Origin: Bdellovibrio sp. 28-41-41
Lineage (GTDB): Bacteria > Bdellovibrionota > Bdellovibrionia > Bdellovibrionales > Bdellovibrionaceae
Assembly: GCA_002256935.1 (NCBI GenBank)
Contig: NCGL01000021.1
Coordinates: 1 to 42,725 of the forward strand
Length of the DNA: 42,725 nt
Direction: 5' to 3'
Made by a program: the position numbers and the translations under genes
Shown here: piece after piece, positions 36,131-42,725 of the stretch
Numbering within the stretch: the first letter of the stretch is position 1
Layout: every line of letters starts with the position of its first letter
Notes under the pieces: generated by a model
The model's database searches: none
The model's input: only the letters and a program-made list of their open reading frames with translations
Told to the model about the DNA's origin: nothing

Positions 36131-37123
36131 TTAATCAAGATTCTCGGACGGAGTCAGGTTCTTTTCTTTAAGCCACTCAGAGTTAAATACTTTAGATTGA
36201 TATCTCAAGGCACTATCGCACAAAATAGTAACAATATTTTTACCAGAGCCTTTATTTTTCATTGCTAACTGGTAAGCACCATAAACATTTAAGGCCGCCG
36301 AAGTACCGATTAATAGGCCTTCATGTTTAGCCAAATAATACAGCATCGTGATCATTTGATCGTCATTGATTTGCAATGCCTGATCGACCTTCGCTTGCTT
36401 GAAATTTTCAGTGACACGCATGATACCAATACCCTCGGTGACTGAGCTTCCCGTGGACTTCATTTGGCCTGACTGCACATATTCAAACAAACCCGATCCC
36501 ATGGGATCCAACAAAGCGATATGACAATTTGGATTCATCTCTTTTAGGTATTTGGAAACTCCGGCTAAGGTTCCACCGGTACCAACAGCACTGCAAAATA
36601 TATCGACCTTGCGGTCGGCTTGCTGCCATATCTCGGGGCCGGTCGTATCATAGTGAGTTTGGAAATTCGCGGTGTTTTCAAACTGATTAGCCCAGAAATA
36701 TTTCTCAGGATCGGTTTCGGAAATACGTCGTGCTTGATGATAGAAATGATTTTGATCAGCAAAAGGACATGGTGGAAATTTTCTAATTTCTACATTCAAG
36801 GCCTCTAGTGTTTGATATTTTTCAATGCTTTGATTGTTAGGCAAAACCATCAAACACTTATACCCACGCTGAGCGGCTATCGTCGCAAGACCAATACCCG
36901 TATTACCGGCTGTGCCTTCAACAATGGTCATCCCTGGTTTCAATACCCCCCGCTTTTCAGCATCTTGTATGATGCCTAAGGCCGTGCGGTCTTTAACGGA
37001 ACCACCGGGATTTAAGTACTCGGCCTTGGCATATATATGACAACCTGATTTTTTACTTAAACTCGGCAAATAAAGAAGTGGCGTATGGCCAACGATATCT
37101 TGAATTAAGGTGTGTTTTCCCAT
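36131..37123 (-). CDS. cysK: Cysteine synthase (PLP-dependent O-acetylserine sulfhydrylase family)
   Basis: The 330-residue protein is a fold-type II PLP enzyme. K44 in GGSVKDRTA binds the cofactor, GTAGNTGIG contacts the substrate carboxylate, and GTGGTLAG cradles the PLP phosphate. These point to O-acetylserine sulfhydrylase, making cysteine from O-acetylserine and sulphide. The close relative cystathionine beta-synthase cannot be excluded, because the sequence has the QFENTANFQTHYDTTGPEIW type common to both. No regulatory CBS domain is present. AAGGG lies immediately before the ATG, an unusually tight spacing. Confidence 0.85.
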   Translation of the reverse strand: MGKHTLIQDIVGHTPLLYLPSLSKKSGCHIYAKAEYLNPGGSVKDRTALGIIQDAEKRGVLKPGMTIVEGTAGNTGIGLATIAAQRGYKCLMVLPNNQSIEKYQTLEALNVEIRKFPPCPFADQNHFYHQARRISETDPEKYFWANQFENTANFQTHYDTTGPEIWQQADRKVDIFCSAVGTGGTLAGVSKYLKEMNPNCHIALLDPMGSGLFEYVQSGQMKSTGSSVTEGIGIMRVTENFKQAKVDQALQINDDQMITMLYYLAKHEGLLIGTSAALNVYGAYQLAMKNKGSGKNIVTILCDSALRYQSKVFNSEWLKEKNLTPSENLD

Positions 37124-37197
37124 CCCTTAACGCTATAGCAAAGTTCTAGTTTGACCAACACTTTTGTGCGGATATAGAAATAGGACAGCGAGGTTTT

Positions 37198-38952
37198 ATG
37201 TTTAAGTCAATTTTAGTAACCACTCTAGTTTTCGTGATCGGTCATGACCAAAGTGCATTGGCTCAAGCCTTTGGAAAATCCCTTCAGTCGGCACGTTTAG
37301 AAAAATCAGGAACAAGTTTAGTTTTAAAAGTAAAACCCAACACGGCTCATCACTACAACCTTGAGGCACCAACGAAGGTATTAAAAAGTGGCCAAGACGT
37401 TAAACCTTCGACATTAACTCCAATGTTGTTAGAGGCCACTGTATCCAGCGAAGGAAAATGTGACTATCAAATTCAGACGTATGTTTGTGATGACAAGAAA
37501 ACATTCTGTGCACCACAAAATATGGCGGTATCGTGCGAGGATATCAAAAAACTTTCAACTAAGCCTGAGTTCACAAGCAAAGGTGGCATCACAGTATCGG
37601 CCGCTGAAATCAATGGACCATCTGAGGCGGCTTCCGGTGTTGCCAAGTCAGAATTAGCCTATAAGAAAGAATTATTTATTACGAACGATCCGAAGATGGC
37701 TTTGGAAATCGCCCGCACCAGTGGCAAACCTCTATTCATCGATTTTTTTGGAACATGGTGCCCGCCATGCAACATCCTTGATGAAACTGTTTTCAATACT
37801 CCGGGGTTTGCAGGCAAAGCTAAAAATATGGTGCTGTTAAAACTTGATGCTGATGACAAAGTTTCATGGGAATTAAAATCTAAATACGCTGTGACTGGTT
37901 ATCCTACAGTTGTGCTAGCGACATCAACAGGCCAAGAAATCACTCGTTTTCTTGGATCGCTTCCTGAAAAACAAATCGTTAAACTTATGGACTATGCCGT
38001 TAAAAACAAGAACACCAGTTTGACTCAGAAAATAGAAGATTACAAATCTAAACCAAATCCAAAATTAGCTTCAGAAATTATTGATGCTTTAGTTGTCACC
38101 GAAAATTACGAAGCGACTCTGCCGTATATCTCTCAAGCAATGCAAGACGCATACGTGACGCTCACTCAAAAAGAACTCGCACTTCTGTTGCCTCTGCTGG
38201 CAGAATCGAAAGCCAATAAAGGTCAGCTCAGCAAAACACAAATACCACTTTTAAAAAGCCTGCTTGAACAGTTTCCTGTTTCTGATTTGTACAACAAAAA
38301 ACTGGATTTAATGACGAACACGGCCGACACATTAAAAGACGAAGATTTAAAAAAATGGGTTCACGAAACGAATATTAAAAAAGTGGACGCAGCGCTAGCG
38401 AAGAAAAATTTAGACTTAAACCTAATCACACGCCTAGATTTGCTTTACTACAAAGCCGATTCATTTGAAAAATTAGGACAAGCCGACAACGAGAAAAAAG
38501 CCCATGCCGAAATCGCAAAAGAGTACGCAAGCCTTATTGCAAAATACAAACAGAACCCAACAACCAACCGTGGTTATAATCTGGAACGCATTTATTCGGT
38601 CTACAAATCTGGTGCTGTAAAAGAAGCCCGCGCCGAATACGAAAAAATCATCGACGTCTATCCACGTGAATTCACATTCCATTACAACTACGCAAGCGTA
38701 TTGAAAGACTTAAAAGACTGGGACGAAGCTCTTAAATACGCACAAAATGCACTGACATACTCATACGGAGACAATCAACTTCGCGCGATTTACTTAGTGT
38801 CAGAGATCGAAGCGAACAAAGGATTAAAAAAAGAACCCCTAGAGCGCATCTCAAAAGCCATCCAATCCACAGAACTTCCCAAAGACGAAGCCGTACGCAC
38901 CCACCGCTACATCAAACGCCTAGCCGACCTAAAAAAGAAAATCGAAGACTAA
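37198..38952 (+). CDS. Exported DsbD-alpha-like / thioredoxin / TPR protein
   Basis: A signal peptide (1-23, cleavage near ALAQA) directs this 584-residue protein to the periplasm. Residues about 25-120 resemble the substrate-binding DsbD alpha domain and contain CDYQIQTYVC and FCAPQ cysteines. A thioredoxin fold follows (about 155-275) with the redox pair C188-PP-C191 in FGTWCPPCNILDE and a cis-Pro in GYPTVV, very like the DsbD gamma domain. The last 300 residues are helical with TPR-like repeats. The membrane domain of DsbD is missing, so electrons must come from elsewhere. A periplasmic disulphide reductase or chaperone role is inferred. GAGG precedes the ATG. Confidence 0.78.
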   Translation: MFKSILVTTLVFVIGHDQSALAQAFGKSLQSARLEKSGTSLVLKVKPNTAHHYNLEAPTKVLKSGQDVKPSTLTPMLLEATVSSEGKCDYQIQTYVCDDKKTFCAPQNMAVSCEDIKKLSTKPEFTSKGGITVSAAEINGPSEAASGVAKSELAYKKELFITNDPKMALEIARTSGKPLFIDFFGTWCPPCNILDETVFNTPGFAGKAKNMVLLKLDADDKVSWELKSKYAVTGYPTVVLATSTGQEITRFLGSLPEKQIVKLMDYAVKNKNTSLTQKIEDYKSKPNPKLASEIIDALVVTENYEATLPYISQAMQDAYVTLTQKELALLLPLLAESKANKGQLSKTQIPLLKSLLEQFPVSDLYNKKLDLMTNTADTLKDEDLKKWVHETNIKKVDAALAKKNLDLNLITRLDLLYYKADSFEKLGQADNEKKAHAEIAKEYASLIAKYKQNPTTNRGYNLERIYSVYKSGAVKEARAEYEKIIDVYPREFTFHYNYASVLKDLKDWDEALKYAQNALTYSYGDNQLRAIYLVSEIEANKGLKKEPLERISKAIQSTELPKDEAVRTHRYIKRLADLKKKIED

Positions 38953-39094
38953 GGTGCCAGGTCCTAAAGAAACCAAGAATCACAAAAAATAGGTTATAAG
39001 CGATATTAAATAGCCGCTGAGACTATTTGGCATGGCACTTTAAATGTCACAGTTTAAGCCGAGTCGGTTTTTGGTAGTTTTAGGACCTGGCACC
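38953..39094. repeat. Small palindromic element with 16-bp GGTGCCAGG inverted ends
   Basis: GGTGCCAGGTCCTAAA (38953-38968) and its exact complement (39079-39094) bound a 142-bp non-coding unit placed directly after a stop codon. GGTGCCAGG-type ends recur in bacterial REP-like families mobilised by RAYT/Y1 transposases. A third half-site, GCCTGGCACC, lies at 39133-39142. No transposase is in the window, so it would be non-autonomous; the link to a RAYT is inference. Confidence 0.65.
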
Positions 39095-39100
39095 CTAATG

Positions 39101-39131
39101 ACTTTTCCGTAAGCGGTGCGTCCGGAAAAGT
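39101..39131. other. 9-bp hairpin in repeat cluster
   Basis: ACTTTTCCG (39101-39109) pairs with CGGAAAAGT (39123-39131) around a 13-nt loop. It lies between the 142-bp palindromic unit and the extra GCCTGGCACC half-site, so it may be part of a second truncated copy. Confidence 0.45.
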
Positions 39132-39143
39132 AGCCTGGCACCC

Positions 39144-39173
39144 AAAAAAAAAGGCCGGTATTTCTACCGGCCT
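39144..39173 (-). terminator. dnaK rho-independent terminator
   Basis: AGGCCGGTA and TACCGGCCT form a perfect 9-bp stem with a 4-nt loop (39152-39173). On the minus strand it is followed directly by an unbroken T-run. It starts 31 bp after the dnaK stop codon and ends the dnaK transcript. Confidence 0.9.
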
Positions 39174-39204
39174 CTTGTTGCTTTCTTTAATTGTATTAAC
39201 GGGA

Positions 39205-41112
39205 TTAGTTAACGTCTTTGTAGTCAGCGTCGATAACATCGTCGCCTTCTTTTTTGGCAGCGCCGGTATCAGCTGTTTGTTCGCCGCCTGGGGCTGCGCC
39301 TTGAGTGCCGCCTGCGTTTTTGTACATTTCAGATGATAATTTGTGAGACGCCTCTTGTAACTTAGTGAAGTGAGTTTTTAGCTCGTCACCAGTTGAAGAT
39401 TTGTTATCTAGAACTTTCTTAGCATCCGCCACTAGAGTTTCTAGAGTTTTCTTCTCGCCATCTGGAATTTTAGCGCCGCTGTCTTTAACTAGTTTTTCTG
39501 TTTGGTAAACAAGATTTTCAAGTTCATTTCTGTTCTTAGCTGCTTCCAGTTTTTGTTTATCTTCTTCAGCACGTAATTCAGCTTCGTTAATTGCTTTTTT
39601 GATATCTTCTTCAGACAAACCACTTTGCGCTGTGATTTTGATCTGTTGAGATTTACCACTCGCCATATCTTTTGCTGATACGTTCAAGATACCATTCGCA
39701 TCGATATCAAACGTAACTTCAACTTGAGGAACACCACGAGGCGCTGATGGAATACCAGTCAACTCGAAACGCCCCAAAGATTTATTATCTGGAGCCATTT
39801 TACGTTCACCTTGAAGTACGTGAATTTCCACGCCCGGTTGGTTATCCGCAGCTGTCGAGAAGATTTGCGATTTCTTAGTCGGAATCGTTGTATTCTTTTC
39901 GATTAGCGGAGTCATCACACCACCCAGAGTTTCAATACCAAGCGATAAAGGATTTACGTCTAATAATAGAACGTCTTTTACATCACCAGATAACACGCCA
40001 CCTTGAACCGCAGCACCAATCGCAACCACTTCATCCACGTTAACTGAACGATTTGGCTCTTTACCAAAGAAGTCCTTAACGGCTTTTTGGATAGCTGGGA
40101 TACGAGTCGAACCACCCACTAAAACAACTTCGTCGATTTCAGTGTTTTTCAAACCAGCATCTTTCAATGCTTGTCTGCATGGCTCAACCGATTTGTTAAC
40201 TAGGTCTTCAACCATTTGTTCAAACTTAGAACGAGTTAGTTTTAACTGTAAGTGCTTAGGACCGCTTTGGTCCATAGTGATAAATGGAAGATTGATGTCT
40301 GTTTCTTGAGTTGACGACAAATCGATCTTTGCTTTCTCTGCCGCTTCTTTCAAACGTTGAAGCGCCATTTTATCATTTTTCAAATCGATACCTTGATCTT
40401 TTTTGAATTCAGCGATCATCCATTCAAGGATACGAATATCGAAGTTATCACCACCCAAATGGGTGTCACCGTTTGTTGAACGAACTTCAACAACACCGTC
40501 ACCCACCTCAAGGATCGAGATATCGAATGTACCGCCCCCAAAATCGTAGATAGCGATTTTTTCATTTTTCTTTTTATCTAAACCGTATGCTAATGCCGCC
40601 GCTGTTGGCTCATTGATGATACGTTTAATATCTAAACCAGCGATACGACCCGCATCTTTAGTTGCTTGCCTTTGAGCATCGTTGAAATAAGCAGGAACAG
40701 TCACAACCGCTTCTGTTACTTCTTGGCCTAAATAATCTTCAGCTACTTTTTTAAGTTTAGCTAAAACCGCGGCACCAATTTCTTCTGGAGAAATGATTTT
40801 ATCGCGAACTTTGAAACCAAGATCGTTTCCTTTTTCCACTACAGTGTAAGGAACCAATTTAATTTCTTCCTGGATCTCAGAAAATCTACGACCGATGAAA
40901 CGTTTTGCTGAGTAAATTGTATTTTCTGGATTTGTCACTGCCTGACGTTTAGCGATTTGACCGGCTAATCGTTCATTATCTTTAGTGTAGGCAACTACTG
41001 AGGGAGTTGTTCTAGCTCCTTCTTCGTTCACAAGAACTTTAGGCTCTCCGCCTTCCATAATTGCTACGACCGAGTTCGTTGTTCCTAAGTCTATACCAAT
41101 AATTTTTCCCAT
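39205..41112 (-). CDS. dnaK: Chaperone protein DnaK (Hsp70)
   Basis: DnaK is the ATP-driven Hsp70 chaperone. The 635-residue protein has [12 protein letters not shown] at the start, the ATPase motifs [26 protein letters not shown] and [12 protein letters not shown], the linker [16 protein letters not shown], the peptide-binding domain with [15 protein letters not shown], and a helical lid. The tail ends [11 protein letters not shown], the usual co-chaperone-contact end. It lies downstream of dnaJ on the same strand with 323 bp between them, which hold a hairpin leader and an AT-rich promoter-like site. No strong ribosome site precedes the ATG. Confidence 0.98.
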   Translation of the reverse strand: MGKIIGIDLGTTNSVVAIMEGGEPKVLVNEEGARTTPSVVAYTKDNERLAGQIAKRQAVTNPENTIYSAKRFIGRRFSEIQEEIKLVPYTVVEKGNDLGFKVRDKIISPEEIGAAVLAKLKKVAEDYLGQEVTEAVVTVPAYFNDAQRQATKDAGRIAGLDIKRIINEPTAAALAYGLDKKKNEKIAIYDFGGGTFDISILEVGDGVVEVRSTNGDTHLGGDNFDIRILEWMIAEFKKDQGIDLKNDKMALQRLKEAAEKAKIDLSSTQETDINLPFITMDQSGPKHLQLKLTRSKFEQMVEDLVNKSVEPCRQALKDAGLKNTEIDEVVLVGGSTRIPAIQKAVKDFFGKEPNRSVNVDEVVAIGAAVQGGVLSGDVKDVLLLDVNPLSLGIETLGGVMTPLIEKNTTIPTKKSQIFSTAADNQPGVEIHVLQGERKMAPDNKSLGRFELTGIPSAPRGVPQVEVTFDIDANGILNVSAKDMASGKSQQIKITAQSGLSEEDIKKAINEAELRAEEDKQKLEAAKNRNELENLVYQTEKLVKDSGAKIPDGEKKTLETLVADAKKVLDNKSSTGDELKTHFTKLQEASHKLSSEMYKNAGGTQGAAPGGEQTADTGAAKKEGDDVIDADYKDVN

Positions 41113-41228
41113 AATTTATGAGGCTGAAATCAATTAGGTCAAGCTCTTGGGAGCAGATTATTTTAACAGTATGGACCACTCGTATATGAACCTATAAATA
41201 GCTGAATTTATGTCCTCTTGTGAGATGT

Positions 41229-41256
41229 CAGAAGTCTCGCCCTGGCGCCACTTCTG
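41229..41256 (-). promoter_or_regulatory. Hairpin in the dnaK leader
   Basis: CAGAAGT (41229-41235) and ACTTCTG (41250-41256) form a 7-bp stem, and CGCC-CT-GGCG inside adds four more pairs past a 2x2 internal loop. It lies 117-144 bp before the dnaK ATG. On the minus strand it is downstream of a TATAAT box (41289-41284), so it would sit in the 5' leader. It does not match the CIRCE operator (TTAGCACTC-N9-GAGTGCTAA). A heat-shock operator or RNA thermometer role is speculative. The rest of the 323-bp gap holds a GC hairpin (41358-41374) and no gene. Confidence 0.4.
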
Positions 41257-41435
41257 AAAGGCTAGGGTGTTGCTTATGCCTATATTATACACAATAGTGC
41301 CTTCTGTGGTGCCCCCAAATGGAGTTAAAAACGTCTGCAGCTTGTTTTTTAGGAAGGCGACACCGAAAGTGTCGGCGGACAGAATTTAAGCAACCTCTGA
41401 GGCTGGGACTAATACGTTCGCTCGATCATCCATAT

Positions 41436-42554
41436 TTATTTCTTTTTACCAAAAAATCCTGATTTAGGGTCCGTCTCATCTAGCTTGTAGATTTTTGCGA
41501 TTTCCTTCAATAGTTTTTCTTCTTCGGCAGAGATTTTTTTAGGGTACTCGGCTTCTAAATGGAAAAACATATCACCACGACGCTGCGAACGTAATGATGG
41601 AAATCCGTGCCCGGCCAGTTTTACTTGAGAACCTGGTTGTGATGCTTTTGGAATTTCTAGTTTTTCTTCGGAAGTTAATGTCGACACATCCACTTGCCCG
41701 CCCAACAATAACTGCACGTAAGGTACTTTTAAAATGGTATGCAAATCACTGCCGTGACGTTCATATTTATCGTTATCTTTTACACGAATCTCGACATACA
41801 GATCGCCCGGAGATCCGCCACGGTAGCCACCTTCACCCTCGCCAGAAATACGTAGACGAGTTCCCGTGTCTACGCCGGCAGGAATTGTGACCTGAATTTT
41901 TTTAGATTTTTCCATGCGCCCTGCGCCTTTGCAAGTACGGCATGGTTTTTTGATCATTTGTCCTTCACCACGACATTGAGGACATGCCGTTTGCATCGAG
42001 AAAAAACCTTGTCGAGTGACGACTTGGCCTTGGCCACCGCACATCGAACAGGTTTCAACTTGTGAACCTTTTTCTGCGCCGGAACCATTACAGTCTTTGC
42101 AGTTTTCTTCGGTTTCAAATTCAATTTCTTTTTCTAAACCAGTTATGATGTCTTTAAGTGAAATTTCACACAAGTAGCGAAGATCAGCGCCTTTGCGAGG
42201 CTCTGTACGTGAACGGCTTGAGCGCTTTTGACCGCCGCCGCCAAACAAATCGCCAAAAATGTCGCCAAAGCTCGAGAAAATATCGTCAGCGCTGTCAAAG
42301 CCACCTTGGAAACCGCGACCACCCTGTTTAAAAGCGGCGTGACCAAAGCGATCGTATTGTGCGCGTTTTTCAGAATTACTAAGAACGTCATAGGCTTCAG
42401 CGGCTTCTTTGAATTTGTCTTCGGCCGCTTTGTCACCGGGATTACGATCGGGATGAAATTGCATTGCTAACTTGCGATACGCTTTTTTAATAGTATCGGC
42501 ATCGGCTTCACGGGCAACGCCCAATGTTTGGTAATAATCTTGCTGGCTAGACAT
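41436..42554 (-). CDS. dnaJ: Chaperone protein DnaJ (Hsp40)
   Basis: DnaJ stimulates DnaK ATP hydrolysis and hands over unfolded proteins. The J domain has HPDRNPGD with the key HPD. A Gly/Phe-rich linker follows ([10 protein letters not shown] region), then four zinc repeats [24 protein letters not shown] and CRTCKGAG, and the C-terminal peptide-binding domains. This is a full type I DnaJ of 372 residues. The ATG at 42554 has AGGAG six bases upstream and starts [13 protein letters not shown]; the frame stays open to 42578 without a ribosome site. dnaJ precedes dnaK here, the reverse of the usual dnaK-dnaJ order. Confidence 0.97.
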   Translation of the reverse strand: MSSQQDYYQTLGVAREADADTIKKAYRKLAMQFHPDRNPGDKAAEDKFKEAAEAYDVLSNSEKRAQYDRFGHAAFKQGGRGFQGGFDSADDIFSSFGDIFGDLFGGGGQKRSSRSRTEPRKGADLRYLCEISLKDIITGLEKEIEFETEENCKDCNGSGAEKGSQVETCSMCGGQGQVVTRQGFFSMQTACPQCRGEGQMIKKPCRTCKGAGRMEKSKKIQVTIPAGVDTGTRLRISGEGEGGYRGGSPGDLYVEIRVKDNDKYERHGSDLHTILKVPYVQLLLGGQVDVSTLTSEEKLEIPKASQPGSQVKLAGHGFPSLRSQRRGDMFFHLEAEYPKKISAEEEKLLKEIAKIYKLDETDPKSGFFGKKK

Positions 42555-42638
42555 GCAAACTCCTGTGAGACCAAACAATTATGTTTTTTTTATAACTTGT
42601 GTCAAGTAAGACGGCAGAAAATAACCTAGAGTTATCGC

Positions 42639-42725
42639 TTATTTTGCCCGAATGACTTTAAAATACTCAATGGAATCTGGCGTATGCCAGTTTATTGTGC
42701 CTGATATTTTTTTAACCATCTCGCC
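42639..42725 (-). CDS. Possible C-terminal end of an unknown gene, cut by the window edge
   Basis: A minus-strand frame is open from the window edge to a TAA at 42639-42641 and gives 28 residues containing NWHTPDSIEYFKVIRAK. Its end lies 84 bp before the dnaJ start, a normal position for an upstream gene. Nothing else can be said from this fragment; it may be a chance frame. Confidence 0.35.
   Translation of the reverse strand, partial: GEMVKKISGTINWHTPDSIEYFKVIRAK

Noticed and set aside
41389..41433. 15-codon frame directly after dnaJ
   Set aside because: Too short and without a ribosome site; no evidence of coding.

Overview
The window looks like a chromosomal segment of a Gram-negative bacterium of the Bdellovibrio/Pseudobdellovibrio type (Bdellovibrionota). 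The evidence is an AT-leaning genome, two secreted S8 subtilisin-like proteases, several large secreted or outer-membrane proteins without a recognisable family, a glycine-run lipoprotein, an HD-GYP protein, and conventional housekeeping genes in short, frequently inverted units. The taxonomic call is inference; no rRNA or other marker settles it. Both window ends cut into neighbouring sequence.

Layout. 0.2-3.5 kb: a short DUF1338 (HglS-like) dioxygenase, an HD-GYP phosphodiesterase, a membrane fatty acid hydroxylase-type protein, a small membrane protein and a Cys-rich protein. 3.5-4.2 kb: a gene-free stretch holding structured element copy 1. 4.2-7 kb: a YchJ/SEC-C protein co-transcribed with a FAN1-type nuclease fused to a DEDDh exonuclease. 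7-18 kb: a minus-strand envelope cluster of lipoprotein, subtilisin-like protease, 1.1-kresidue secreted protein and outer-membrane barrel protein, interrupted by structured elements copies 2 and 3. 18-30.7 kb: DMT transporter, DUF475/TerC-like membrane protein, second subtilase, zinc-ribbon membrane protein, lnt, mutS2, a regulator-like protein, an EVE protein, a YkgJ-like Cys-cluster protein, an HExxH protein and glutaredoxin. 30.7-37 kb: dus, purK-purE, a DUF6580 membrane protein, acs and a cysteine synthase. 37-42.7 kb: a periplasmic thioredoxin-TPR protein, a small palindromic repeat cluster, and dnaJ followed by dnaK on the minus strand.

The main unexplained signal is a family of three roughly 280-bp elements (3935-4210 plus, 15079-15371 minus, 15638-15921 plus). 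Each folds into a very long two-part hairpin. The arm sequences differ between copies but are complementary within each copy. The internal loops, a GTGGG-containing leader and (in two copies) a branched apex are conserved. All six transition-type mismatches in the arms are G-T on the same homologous strand, as expected for an RNA with G-U pairs. I do not recognise the family. It could be a structured non-coding RNA or a hairpin-propagated mobile element.

Start codons were revised from the longest open frame where a Shine-Dalgarno sequence, terminator overlap or family alignment argued for it (FAN1 fusion, lipoprotein, dus, lnt, dnaJ, YchJ, DUF475 and others).
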